A stretch of DNA of 64,000 nt from Acidobacteriota bacterium (GTDB taxonomy: Bacteria; Acidobacteriota; Terriglobia; Bryobacterales; Bryobacteraceae): positions 243,809 through 307,808 of the forward strand of contig JACTMJ010000031.1 of assembly GCA_014584705.1 (NCBI GenBank). Direction: 5' to 3'. Position 1 is the stretch's first letter. Every line of letters starts with the position of its first letter. Below, piece after piece: positions 26,778 through 35,143 of this stretch. The notes under the pieces were generated by a model that saw only the letters and a program-made list of their open reading frames with translations, was not told where the DNA came from and ran no database searches. A program made the position numbers and the translations under genes.

Positions 26778-27727
26778 TAGCGGAAATCGAAGCCCTCAAT
26801 CGCGGCAATGTCTTCATTGGTCAACGAGAGTGTTGCCGCGCCCAGCACTCCCTTGGCTTGCGCGGCGTTCCGCATGCCGACGATGGTCGCGGTGATCGAG
26901 GGGTTCCGGATCGTCCAGGCGATGGCCACTTCTCCGGCGGAGCAGCCGTGCTTCGCGCCAATGCCGCGCAACAATTCCACGAATTCGAGATTTCGCGAGA
27001 GCCGTGGCTCCTGGAAGTCCGGGACGCGCTGGCGGTGGTCGTCCGCGGGCATGGCGGCGATGCGCTCTTTCGTCATCTTCCCGGTTAACAATCCGCTGCG
27101 CATGGGGGAGTAGGCGAGCACGCCCACGCCGTGGGCCTGGCACCACGGCAATTGTTCTTGTTCGATCCCGCGAACGAGCAGGTTGTAGGGCGGCTGCAGG
27201 GAGGTGACCGGGGCGAGCTTCCAGGCGCGCTCCAATTGCGAAACGCTGAAGTTCGATGTGCCAATCCAGCGAACTTTTCCCTGTTCCTTCAAGCGGGCGC
27301 AAGCTTCCCAGCCCTCTTCGATATCCTCGTCGGGCTCCGGCCAGTGGATCTGGTAGAGATCGATTACGTCTGCCTGCAAACGGCGCAGGCTGGCTTCGCA
27401 TTCCCGGATGATGGAATCGCGTTTCAGGCTCCTCCCAATCTCGCGCCGCTCGTTCCAAACGCGGGCGCACTTGGTGAAGAGCAAGGGCTTTAGGGAGAGA
27501 TCCTTGACGGCGCGGCCAACCACCTCCTCGGCGTGGCCAAGCCCGTAGACAGGGGCGGTGTCGATCCAATTTATACCGGCGTCGAGAGCCGCATGGATGG
27601 CCGCCACGGAATCGCTGTCGTTCTGCGGGCCCCAGGAGAACTTCCAATCGCCGCCCCCCATGGCCCACGCGCCAACGCCCAGCACGGTGATGTCGAGATC
27701 GCTATTGCCCAATCGTCGTTTCTGCAT
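26774..27727 (-). CDS. Aldo/keto reductase
   Basis: This 317-residue NADPH-dependent barrel has GVGAWAMGG, NWIDTAPVYGLGHAEEVVG (catalytic Asp and Tyr), LLFTKCARVW (Lys), VIDLYQIHWPEPD (His) and WIGTSNFS. It reduces a carbonyl compound that cannot be named. GGAGAAGG precedes ATG 27727. It lies 22 bases after surE on the same strand and shares its stop region with mtaB from the other side. Confidence 0.9.
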   Translation of the reverse strand: MQKRRLGNSDLDITVLGVGAWAMGGGDWKFSWGPQNDSDSVAAIHAALDAGINWIDTAPVYGLGHAEEVVGRAVKDLSLKPLLFTKCARVWNERREIGRSLKRDSIIRECEASLRRLQADVIDLYQIHWPEPDEDIEEGWEACARLKEQGKVRWIGTSNFSVSQLERAWKLAPVTSLQPPYNLLVRGIEQEQLPWCQAHGVGVLAYSPMRSGLLTGKMTKERIAAMPADDHRQRVPDFQEPRLSRNLEFVELLRGIGAKHGCSAGEVAIAWTIRNPSITATIVGMRNAAQAKGVLGAATLSLTNEDIAAIEGFDFRY

Positions 27728-27749
27728 CGAATCCTTCTCCAGGCAGTGG

Positions 27750-28505
27750 TTAAGCGCGCGCGGAAGTTCCTCCCGTCGCCATCGGCAGTGTCGTGCATTC
27801 CTCCGTCACCGAGCGCTCCGGGGGAATGATATAGGTCACGGAGGTCTTGCCGGAAAAGCACGCCGCAACGTCGGAGCCCGCGGTGCTTCCGCGCAGGGAA
27901 TAACGCCCGTGGAAGCGGAACTGGTTCCCTTCCACCAGATAGCTGGCCGGCAGGGGAGCCATTTCGAGCGGGCACTCCGCGAGTTCGGGAACGCCATCGT
28001 ACGATTCCGGAGGACACGGGAAGTTCACGTTCCAATACCCCAGTTCCGGCCGGGACACGGCCAGCAGCGTCTGCACGGTTGCGCCGGCCCATTCTCCGGC
28101 GAGCCGCCAATCCCGCTCCGTGAGAGGGCGGCTGCGGTAGTGGGATAGAGCCATGCCCGGCAACCCGCGAAACACGCCTTCGCGCACAGCCGCTACGGTT
28201 CCTGAATGGTAAACGTCCGTCCCGAGATTGCTGCCGTCGTTGATACCGGAAAAGACCCAATCGAACTCGCCTGGGAAGAGATGCAATGCCACGCGAACAC
28301 AATCGACCGGCGTGCCTTCCACCGCAAGGCGGCGCGGTTCCAGATAGAAAACACGAAAATTGCTTTCCGTCGCGGCGTGGCTGCAACCGGACATCCCGGT
28401 CGCGGGCGCCACCACGGTCACTTCGCCGAGCTTGGCCAGCACCGCGCGCAGAGTGGTGAGGCCGATGGCATCGACGCCATCGTCGTTCGTGAGCAGGATC
28501 CGCAC
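27750..28505 (-). CDS. surE: 5'/3'-nucleotidase SurE
   Basis: The 251-residue protein starts VRILLTNDDGVDAIGL (metal-binding Asp pair), then VVAPATGMSGCSHA, VEGTPVDCVRVAL and FSGINDGSNLGTDVYHSGTVAAVREG. SurE is a divalent-metal nucleotidase that dephosphorylates nucleoside monophosphates, linked to stress survival. The GTG start at 28505 follows CTGGAG; the frame stays open far upstream, but that portion is antisense to cobUS. It is divergent from cobU with 91 bases between. Confidence 0.92.
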   Translation of the reverse strand: MRILLTNDDGVDAIGLTTLRAVLAKLGEVTVVAPATGMSGCSHAATESNFRVFYLEPRRLAVEGTPVDCVRVALHLFPGEFDWVFSGINDGSNLGTDVYHSGTVAAVREGVFRGLPGMALSHYRSRPLTERDWRLAGEWAGATVQTLLAVSRPELGYWNVNFPCPPESYDGVPELAECPLEMAPLPASYLVEGNQFRFHGRYSLRGSTAGSDVAACFSGKTSVTYIIPPERSVTEECTTLPMATGGTSARA

Positions 28506-28596
28506 TGTCTCCAGGATAGCGCGAGGTCCATCGGCGCTTTCCTGCAACGGCTGGCTGATCGCATTCGGCGAGGCCAAAGGCGAGATACTGGAAGCC

Positions 28597-29106
28597 GTGC
28601 CTCTGATTTTTATTTGTGGCGGGTCAAGAAGCGGCAAGAGCGCCAAGGCGCTCGCGATGGCGCTGGAGCGGAGTGACCGGCCCGCATTTGTCGCCACGGC
28701 GGAGGCCCTCGACGAGGAGATGGCGGAACGCATCGCCCACCACCGGCAGGAGCGCGGATTGCGGTTCGAGACGGTGGAGGCGCCGGTCGAAGTGGCGGAA
28801 TCCGTCCGCTCGCTCGCCGCGGCGCACAGCGTCATCGTCGTGGATTGCCTGACGCTATGGCTGAGCAATGTGATGCTGCGCGAGAATCTGGACTTGGCGG
28901 CGGAATGCGACGCCTTGCTCGATGCGCTTCGCGGCAGCCCGGCCACGGTGATTGCGGTGAGCAACGAAGTGGGATGCGGCATCGTGCCGGAGAATGAATT
29001 GGCCCGGCGCTTTCGGGATGAAGCCGGCCGGTTGAACGCCCGGATCGCCGCGGCGTCGGACGAAGTGTATTGGATGGTATTCGGATGCGCCTTGCACGTG
29101 AAATAG
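28597..29106 (+). CDS. cobU: Adenosylcobinamide kinase / guanylyltransferase
   Basis: A 169-residue protein with the P-loop ICGGSRSGKSAKAL near the N terminus, then FVATAEALDEEMAERIAHH, VVDCLTLWLSN and VSNEVGCGIVPENELARRFRDEAG, diagnostic for CobU. It phosphorylates adenosylcobinamide and transfers GMP to it. I chose GTG 28597 as the start since the kinase motif follows at once. It overlaps cobS and leads the cobU-cobS-cobC-cobT run. Confidence 0.93.
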   Translation: MPLIFICGGSRSGKSAKALAMALERSDRPAFVATAEALDEEMAERIAHHRQERGLRFETVEAPVEVAESVRSLAAAHSVIVVDCLTLWLSNVMLRENLDLAAECDALLDALRGSPATVIAVSNEVGCGIVPENELARRFRDEAGRLNARIAAASDEVYWMVFGCALHVK

Positions 29107-29843
29107 GCCTTCGCTTTCTGGGCTCCGTGCAGTTCCTGACGGTCTTTCCCGTTCCCATTGCCACTGTGCCTTACGAAGAGGCTATGCCGTTCTTCCCGTG
29201 CACCGGCGCGCTCGTGGGCGCTCTGGCGGGAGGTCTGCTGGTGCTTGCCGGTGTCGCCTCGCTGCCCGCGGGAATTGCGGCCGCTCTTGCGCTGGCGGCT
29301 TGGCTCCTGGCCACCGGTTTGCTGCACGAAGACGGCTTGGCCGACGTCGCCGATGGCATTCGAGCGGGGCGCGCGCCCGAACGCATGCTCGAAATCATGC
29401 GTGATAGCCGGATCGGCACCTACGGCGGTGTCGCGCTTGTCATGGCCACTCTTCTTCGCTGGCAGGCTCTCAGCGAGATCACGCGGGCGAATCCGTGGTT
29501 TGTTCTTGGAGTTTGCGTCTCCGCCGCCGCCGTCTCTCGCGGCAGTCTTGTCTTCCTGGCCGCGATATCGAAGCCCGCGGGCTCCGGGATGGCCGCGAGG
29601 CTGGTGGGGCAGGTTTCTGGTTGGACTCTGCTCGCGGTGGGAGCGCAGATGAGCGTGGCCGCATCGCTCACCGGCTGGCGCGGAACAGCGCCGATTCTGC
29701 TGGGCTCCCTTCTGCTGCTCCTGGTTCTTCGCACCTGGTATCACGCCCGGCTGCGCGGCGTCACGGGTGACTGCCTGGGAGCGGCGGCGGTGATCGTGGA
29801 AACGTACATTCTGGTGGTGGGCGCATGCCTCGGATCTTTCTAA
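29085..29843 (+). CDS. cobS: Adenosylcobinamide-GDP ribazoletransferase
   Basis: The 252-residue polytopic protein shows QFLTVFPVP at the N terminus, LLHEDGLADVADGI (metal-binding Asp residues) and MRDSRIGTYGGVAL, the CobS hallmarks, plus five or six hydrophobic helices. It joins adenosylcobinamide-GDP to alpha-ribazole at the inner membrane. ATG 29085 or ATG 29070 could be the start; both lie inside cobU. It overlaps cobC by 19 bases. Confidence 0.93.
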   Translation: MRLAREIGLRFLGSVQFLTVFPVPIATVPYEEAMPFFPCTGALVGALAGGLLVLAGVASLPAGIAAALALAAWLLATGLLHEDGLADVADGIRAGRAPERMLEIMRDSRIGTYGGVALVMATLLRWQALSEITRANPWFVLGVCVSAAAVSRGSLVFLAAISKPAGSGMAARLVGQVSGWTLLAVGAQMSVAASLTGWRGTAPILLGSLLLLLVLRTWYHARLRGVTGDCLGAAAVIVETYILVVGACLGSF

Positions 29844-30379
29844 TCCGGCACGCGGAGCCGTCGCTCACAGGCGTGATTCTGGGTGCGACCGATGCACCGC
29901 TCAGCGCGCGCGGGCATGGGCAGGCGCGCCAGTTGACGGAGAACTTCCCCGCCACGCACCCGCTGGCAGCCGTTTATGCGAGTCCGCTGCGCCGTGCGAT
30001 GCAATCGGCGGCCTATCTCCTCGAACCCTGGCGTCCGTTTGCCTTGCTGGATGGTCTGCGCGAAATCTCGTATGGCTCCTGGGACGGCCTAGCCTGGGAT
30101 GAGATCGCCGCCCGCAACCCTGACCTCGCGGCGAGAAAGGCGGTGGACTGGCTGGGCGTCGACGTTCCGGGCGGTGAGAGATGGAGCGAATTTGAGACGC
30201 GCGTAGCCGGCGCCCTCTCCCGCATTCTTGGCGGACCTCTCCCCGCGGCGATCGTTGCGCATCAGGCCGTGAACGCCCACCTTGCCCACCTGCTCGGCGG
30301 CGGGACGAGGACGTCGTTTCAACAAGGCTATTGTGAAATTCTCAGCTATGAACTCCCCATTGATTCACCGAACTTGTGA
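29825..30379 (+). CDS. cobC: Alpha-ribazole phosphatase (histidine phosphatase family)
   Basis: The 184-residue protein opens with the phosphohistidine motif FLIRHAEPS and has ASPLRRAMQSA, LREISYGSWDG and IVAHQAVNAHLAHLL of the histidine phosphatase superfamily. Between cobS and cobT it most likely removes the 5' phosphate of alpha-ribazole phosphate or adenosylcobalamin 5'-phosphate. It overlaps both neighbours. Without context it could be any small-molecule phosphatase. Confidence 0.85.
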   Translation: MPRIFLIRHAEPSLTGVILGATDAPLSARGHGQARQLTENFPATHPLAAVYASPLRRAMQSAAYLLEPWRPFALLDGLREISYGSWDGLAWDEIAARNPDLAARKAVDWLGVDVPGGERWSEFETRVAGALSRILGGPLPAAIVAHQAVNAHLAHLLGGGTRTSFQQGYCEILSYELPIDSPNL

Positions 30380-31418
30380 ACAGATCGCCGCTCTCCCATT
30401 TCCCGGCGCGCTGCGTTCGCGCGTGGAGGCACGGTGGGCGGGGCTCACCAAACCCGTCGGAAGCCTCGGCCAACTCGAGGAAGCTGGCACACGGTATGCG
30501 TGCATCCGGAACTCGGCCGAACCGCATCTGGAGACGAAGGCCGTGTATGTTTTCTGCGCGGACCATGGCGTGGTGGCCGAGGGTGTAAGCCGCTATCCGC
30601 AATCCGTGACTATGGAGATGATGCGGAACTTCGTGCGCGGAGGCGCCGCCATTAACGTTCTCTGCCAGATGCACGGCGTGGAAGCCGTGATCGTGGATAT
30701 GGGCGCGGCGGGTGAAAAGGTGGAGGACGTGCTTGATTGCCGCCTCGCCAATGGAACGGCGAACTTTGCGAGAACCGCCGCGATGCCGCGTGTACTGGCG
30801 GCAAGCGCCGTCGAAACGGGAATTGAACTCGCGAAAGAAGCGGCGGGGCGCTTCGATATCGTGGGGCTGGGCGAGATGGGGATTGGCAACAGCACGGCGG
30901 CGGCGGCCCTGCTGGCGGCGTTTGCGGGTTTGAGCGGGCGGGAAGTCGCGGGGCGGGGAACCGGGCTGGACGAGACGGGCGTCGAACGCAAAGCGCGCGT
31001 GATCGATGCCGCGCTTGCGCTGCACCGGCCGCGTCCGGAGGATCCGCTGGGCGTGCTGGCGGCGCTGGGCGGCCTGGAGATCGCCGCGATCGCCGGATTC
31101 CTGCTGGGCGCGGCGGCACACCGGCTTCCGGTGATGCTGGACGGCTTCATTTCCTGCGCGGGGGCGGTGGTGGCCAGGGCGTTCTGCCCCGACGTAATGC
31201 GCGCCTGCCTCTTCTCCCATGAGTCGGCGGAAATGGCGCATCGCCGCATGCTGGCATTTCTCGAAGCGCGACCGCTGCTTGCGTTGGACCTGCGGCTGGG
31301 CGAGGGCACCGGCGCCGTGCTGGGGATGCATCTGGTGGAAACCGGCATCCGCCTCCTCACCGGGATGGCCACCTTCGATTCCGCCGGTGTGTCCCGTGCT
31401 GACTCGGCCTCCCCCTAG
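30348..31418 (+). CDS. cobT: Nicotinate-nucleotide-dimethylbenzimidazole phosphoribosyltransferase
   Basis: A 356-residue enzyme with LTKPVGSLGQLEE, VFCADHGVVAEGVSRYPQ, GEMGIGNSTAAAALLAA and LRLGEGTGAVLG, which contains the catalytic Glu. It makes alpha-ribazole phosphate from dimethylbenzimidazole and nicotinate mononucleotide. ATG 30348 overlaps the cobC end by 32 bases. It ends tail-to-tail with the gene ending at 31415. This gene closes the late cobalamin set. Confidence 0.94.
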   Translation: MNSPLIHRTCEQIAALPFPGALRSRVEARWAGLTKPVGSLGQLEEAGTRYACIRNSAEPHLETKAVYVFCADHGVVAEGVSRYPQSVTMEMMRNFVRGGAAINVLCQMHGVEAVIVDMGAAGEKVEDVLDCRLANGTANFARTAAMPRVLAASAVETGIELAKEAAGRFDIVGLGEMGIGNSTAAAALLAAFAGLSGREVAGRGTGLDETGVERKARVIDAALALHRPRPEDPLGVLAALGGLEIAAIAGFLLGAAAHRLPVMLDGFISCAGAVVARAFCPDVMRACLFSHESAEMAHRRMLAFLEARPLLALDLRLGEGTGAVLGMHLVETGIRLLTGMATFDSAGVSRADSASP

Positions 31419-32293
31419 GGTTTGGGCGTGAAGAAATCCGCCGGCAGGCCGGCGAGCGCGTGGGTTTGCACCCGGTTCTGCCAGCTCACGCTGCCCGCCG
31501 TCATCTTCAGATGATCCAGCAGATTCGCGAGGCCTTTGCGCAAGCCCGCGCCTGCATCTCCCAGGAGGGTAGCTGCTTCCACGGCAAACGCCGGATGGCT
31601 GAGAGCGAGCGATTGCGGGGCAAGATGCCCGAGCGCGTCCGCCGAGAGCCCCAAAGGCTTCAGGTCCGGTTCCGTCAACTCCACCACGTTAGGGATGAGA
31701 CTGGCCCGTGCCATTGCTTTCACGTAGGTGGCAAGGCGCGGGTTCCCTTCCGGCAGATACACGAACGCATAGGGCTCCGCGCCAACGCCCTTGGCGCCCT
31801 GCTGCACGTCGATCACGAAGCGCGTTGCTTTCAGAATCGCCGGCGTCGTCCGCCGCCACGAGCTGTCTTCCCCGGGCGCGCACAGCTTCCCCCCATCGCA
31901 GAGCGACCGGGCGGGCAAGGAAAGCACCAGCACGGTGCCCTGCATGCTCTGCAGCGGAATCGCCCCGAACGTGGCTTGCGCCGCCTCGCGGAACGCCGCG
32001 TCGTCCGCGAAGCCATGGAAAAGGAAGGCCGCGACGGGCCCGGGGCGCGACCCATGAAACACATAGGCGGCGACGCCGGAAGCGTCCTCCGCGGGAAAAC
32101 GGGCCGGCGCGCTTTGCCCCGGTTGCACCGGCGGGCTCACCAGTTGGAACGGAGGGGTTACGGCCTTGGTGCGGGCTGGTTTCGCGCGACCGGGTTTCGC
32201 TTGAGACACTCGCCTTGTTTGAGCGGATACCGGAAGGAGTATCGCGGTCGCGGTCAGGCCGGAAAGCAAGGAACGGAAACGTCTTCGGGTCAT
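31415..32293 (-). CDS. Exported protein resembling a degenerate AstE/aspartoacylase-like domain
   Basis: The 292-residue protein starts with an export signal (MTRRRFRSLLSGLTATAILL) and a basic, Ala/Lys-rich linker. The core has FHGSRPGPVAAFLFHGFAD followed by GTVLVLSLPARS; this looks like the HGxRPGP...HGDE opening of zinc-dependent desuccinylases, but the metal-binding HxxE is not conserved (HGFAD). Two cysteines (SLCDGGKLC) sit nearby. Function is unknown; the family link is tentative and, if right, the protein is probably not a normal zinc amidase. Confidence 0.55.
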   Translation of the reverse strand: MTRRRFRSLLSGLTATAILLPVSAQTRRVSQAKPGRAKPARTKAVTPPFQLVSPPVQPGQSAPARFPAEDASGVAAYVFHGSRPGPVAAFLFHGFADDAAFREAAQATFGAIPLQSMQGTVLVLSLPARSLCDGGKLCAPGEDSSWRRTTPAILKATRFVIDVQQGAKGVGAEPYAFVYLPEGNPRLATYVKAMARASLIPNVVELTEPDLKPLGLSADALGHLAPQSLALSHPAFAVEAATLLGDAGAGLRKGLANLLDHLKMTAGSVSWQNRVQTHALAGLPADFFTPKP

Positions 32294-32424
32294 CGGATTT
32301 TTCGCCGCTTGCAGTGCGCGGGCGCTGCATCGGCAACAGGGCTCCCTCCCTTAGCGTACACGCTGTAACCCGGCCATTCGTGCTGGAGAATGTTTCGGCA
32401 TACGAAATGGGAGATGTTAAAAGT

Positions 32425-32458
32425 CACGGAAAAACGCTTTCAACTGGACCTTTCCGTG
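32425..32458. repeat. Inverted repeat upstream of the cupin gene
   Basis: CACGGAAA (32425-32432) and TTTCCGTG (32451-32458) are exact complements separated by 18 bases, 57 bases before the cupin ATG. It may be an operator or part of the leader. Confidence 0.4.
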
Positions 32459-32514
32459 CGGTTTTGGCGCTCTCTCCATTGGAAGCACAAATCCAGAGAG
32501 GGTGAAGCAGAACC

Positions 32515-32874
32515 ATGACTTCCCAAATTTCTTTACAACCGGTGCATCCGAAAGGGGCCGCTATGTCCGCGGATCTGGGACCGGCCGGGCAACGGGTTCA
32601 CTTATCCGGAGAGGTGCATACCGGCACTTTCTCCATCGTTGAATTTTCCGCAACTCCCGAGGTGGAACCCAGGAACTTCTGTGCGGCGGAAGACCGTTTC
32701 TTCTGCCTGCTGGAAGGCGAATGGGAAGTCCGCGTCGGGGACGATCAGTTTCAGGTGAAAGCGGGGGCGTCCTTCCATGCACCGCCCGGAGTCTCTTACG
32801 ATTACCGCGTGATTTCGCCGTTTGGCAGAGCGGTGGTTCTGCTCACGCGTCCGAGCGGCCCCACCCCGGTCTAA
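32515..32874 (+). CDS. Small single-domain cupin protein
   Basis: A 119-residue beta-barrel protein. FFCLLEGEWEVRVGDDQFQVKAG and HAPPGVSYDYRV match cupin motifs 1 and 2, but the usual His residues of motif 1 are absent (ATPEVEPRNF...), so metal binding is doubtful. GAGAGGG precedes ATG 32515. It stands alone, with an inverted repeat upstream. Role unknown: sensor, isomerase or quercetinase-like activity cannot be told apart. Confidence 0.7.
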   Translation: MTSQISLQPVHPKGAAMSADLGPAGQRVHLSGEVHTGTFSIVEFSATPEVEPRNFCAAEDRFFCLLEGEWEVRVGDDQFQVKAGASFHAPPGVSYDYRVISPFGRAVVLLTRPSGPTPV

Positions 32875-32927
32875 AGCCGGATTCTCCGCGCTTTCCGCGG
32901 AGCCGATCCGATATGAGTGAAAACAAC

Positions 32928-32960
32928 GATGGCCGGCTGCCTTGCGGCGAGCCGGCCATC
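32928..32960 (-). terminator. Terminator after the TPR gene
   Basis: GATGGCCGGCT (32928-32938) pairs perfectly with 32950-32960; on the minus strand GTTGTTTTC follows. It lies 20 bases beyond the TPR gene stop. Confidence 0.65.
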
Positions 32961-32979
32961 CCTAATTGAAGATGCCTTT

Positions 32980-34356
32980 CTATGGCGTGGGCGATGAAGA
33001 TTCCGCCAGGGCCAGACGCTCGATTCTTGTAAGCTGGTCCTGGTAGGTCTTCACATCGGCCCCTTCGGGCAACAGCTTCAGAAACGCTTTCATGTGGGTA
33101 GCGGCTTCGTCGTATTTCCGCTGGTTGGCCATGATCAGCGCAAGGAAATAATCCAGGCGGGGCAGGTGATGGCTGGGGTCCATCTTTAGCGCTTCCTTCG
33201 CGCTCTCCTCCGCTTTCGGGAAGTTCTCCAATTGCAGATTGCTTAGAGCGTTCACATAGAACGCAAACGGGAAGTCGATCGGATTCATCCGGATCGCCGT
33301 TGCCGAGAACTGCTCGGCGCGCTCCCACTGGTTTTCCGCGGCCGCGATGGTGGCCAGCCGCAAGTACGGCGACAGATATTTCCCATCCGCTTCGATGGCC
33401 TTGTTGTAGCTAACCGTCGCTTCCGCGTTGTTTTTCAGTCCCTCATACGCCTGTCCCCTGCCGTACCACGCAACGGCATATTCGGGATACAGCGTGACGG
33501 CCTTCTCAAAATGCGGTAGAGCTTTGTCGAACTTCTTCTTCTTAAGTTCGTTCGTGCCCTTTTCGTAGGCCTTCCTCGCGTCCTTCGGTGCGTTCACGGT
33601 GGTCATGCTGATGGTGAAGCCTTCTACCTTGGCCATTCTTGTGAGCACCAGCGTGCCCACATCGGGATTGTCGAGCGCTCTCCGGCCGGAGAGCTGTACG
33701 ACGTTTGAACGGTAGCCGGGAAGTGTCGCGCGGATCTCGCATCCGATCAGGTCCCGCTCGCCGATTGGGGCTGCGTTCGGGCCGGAAATGATCTGCCCGG
33801 CGCCAAACGGGCCGCTTCCCCAACTGCCTGTGCTCGCGTCGGCGAAGACCTGATTGTTGCGGCCGAGCTGGATATTGAAATCCCCCTTCGGGCTGACGAA
33901 GCCCTCGGGAATCGGTTGGCCGTTGCATACGCGCTCGATGACGGTTTCGATGGGAGCGGGCCCGCCTTCGGCGAGCATCACTTTGCCGCTCAGGTAAATG
34001 GGGCGGTTGGCGAACGGATCCTGGGTGCGGCCGAACGGATCGTTGATGCCGGGCTGGCCCGTCTGCGGAAAACGGTTGCCTGGACGGTCCGTGCCGCCGG
34101 GGCTGGGGAAGCCGCCCTCGTTCCCGCCGGTGTTTCCCCCCGGGCGTCCGCCGGTACCACCCCCTGTGCCGCCGCCGGTGTTCCCACCGGTGTTGCCGCC
34201 CGTGTTGCCCCCGCCCCCGGTGGAGCCTTGTCCGCCGGTGTTCTGGCCCGAAAGTGCCAGACTTGTTGCAAAGATGAGTACGCACACCCCGGCGCTGGAG
34301 CAGGCACGGCGCGTGAGGCGCGAAATTCGGGAGAGAGATTCGGAATGCAGTTTCAT
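32980..34356 (-). CDS. Exported TPR protein with Gly/Thr/Asn repeat region
   Basis: The 458-residue protein has a signal peptide (hydrophobic CVLIFATSLALSG), then a low-complexity segment of TGGN-type repeats at about residues 36-75, a beta-rich middle part (IYLSGKVMLAEGG, carboxypeptidase-regulatory-like), and a C-terminal tetratricopeptide array (KALPHFEKAVTLYPEYAVAWYGRGQAYEGL and following). It is expected outside the inner membrane as a scaffold. GGAGG precedes ATG 34356 by eight bases. No partner is adjacent. Confidence 0.75.
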   Translation of the reverse strand: MKLHSESLSRISRLTRRACSSAGVCVLIFATSLALSGQNTGGQGSTGGGGNTGGNTGGNTGGGTGGGTGGRPGGNTGGNEGGFPSPGGTDRPGNRFPQTGQPGINDPFGRTQDPFANRPIYLSGKVMLAEGGPAPIETVIERVCNGQPIPEGFVSPKGDFNIQLGRNNQVFADASTGSWGSGPFGAGQIISGPNAAPIGERDLIGCEIRATLPGYRSNVVQLSGRRALDNPDVGTLVLTRMAKVEGFTISMTTVNAPKDARKAYEKGTNELKKKKFDKALPHFEKAVTLYPEYAVAWYGRGQAYEGLKNNAEATVSYNKAIEADGKYLSPYLRLATIAAAENQWERAEQFSATAIRMNPIDFPFAFYVNALSNLQLENFPKAEESAKEALKMDPSHHLPRLDYFLALIMANQRKYDEAATHMKAFLKLLPEGADVKTYQDQLTRIERLALAESSSPTP

Positions 34357-34594
34357 GGCTGCAACCTCCACGATGCCTGCATAATATCGCAGGCGGTTCC
34401 CGCAAATTGCCTGTTGCCCGTGGCCGGATCTGGATGCCTCCGGTGGGATTCCGTCAGCGGGAGCCGAGGGCGCAGCCAAGCTGTACGGTCTCTGGACCAT
34501 CCCCAGAGATTCCTCTTAGACGCAGCGAGAAGCCGTGAAGATTCGCGCGGACGCCGGGTTCTCTTCTGATCTACTCCCGGTCCGTCCCCGTATA

Positions 34595-35143
34595 ATGAGT
34601 CAGATGACTGAGTCTGTCCCGCTCGCTTCCGTGGAGATCCGGCCTGCCACGGAAAAAGATATTCCCAACATTCTCTGCTGGATCCGCGCGCTGGCCGAGT
34701 ACGAACGCTTGGCGGAGTATGTGAGCGCCACTGAAGAGATCCTGGCGCACACCCTGTTCGGACCGCGGCCCAGCGCCGAAGTTCTGATTGCCATTGCCCC
34801 ACGAGACGGCACGGAGAAGCCTCGCCCGGTCGGGTTTGCCCTCTTTTTTGAGAACTATTCCACGTTTCTTGGGCGTCCGGGAATGTACCTCGAAGATCTT
34901 TTTGTCGAACCCGAGTTCCGTGGCCGCGGCTACGGGAAAGCGCTGTTTCAACGGTTGGCGCAAATTGCGCTGGAACGCGACTACCGCCGGCTCGATTGGG
35001 CGGTGCTCGATTGGAACGAACCCGCGATCCGCTTCTACCGGTCTCTGGGAGCGGAACCATTGTCCGAGTGGACGGTGAACCGTTTGGGCGGCGATGCGCT
35101 GCGGGCGCTGGCGGCCGGTGAGTGGGATGGCGCTCGAAGCTGA
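34595..35143 (+). CDS. GNAT-family N-acetyltransferase
   Basis: The 182-residue protein shows IRPATEKDIPNILCWIRALAEYE at the N terminus and EDLFVEPEFRGRGYGKALF, the acetyl-CoA-binding motif (R-G-x-G-Y-G), then DWAVLDWNEPAIRFYRSLGA. It resembles diamine/spermidine N-acetyltransferases. ATG 34595 or 34604 may be used; TATAAT overlaps the first, so a short leader with ATG 34604 is possible. It overlaps queG by 17 bases. Confidence 0.85.
   Translation: MSQMTESVPLASVEIRPATEKDIPNILCWIRALAEYERLAEYVSATEEILAHTLFGPRPSAEVLIAIAPRDGTEKPRPVGFALFFENYSTFLGRPGMYLEDLFVEPEFRGRGYGKALFQRLAQIALERDYRRLDWAVLDWNEPAIRFYRSLGAEPLSEWTVNRLGGDALRALAAGEWDGARS

Noticed and set aside
28506..28596. Cobalamin riboswitch upstream of cobU
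   Set aside because: Only 91 bases between divergent genes and no B12-box-like sequence seen.
28506..29744. Long upstream extension of the surE frame
   Set aside because: It lies antisense to cobU and cobS and encodes low-complexity sequence; SurE starts at GTG 28505.
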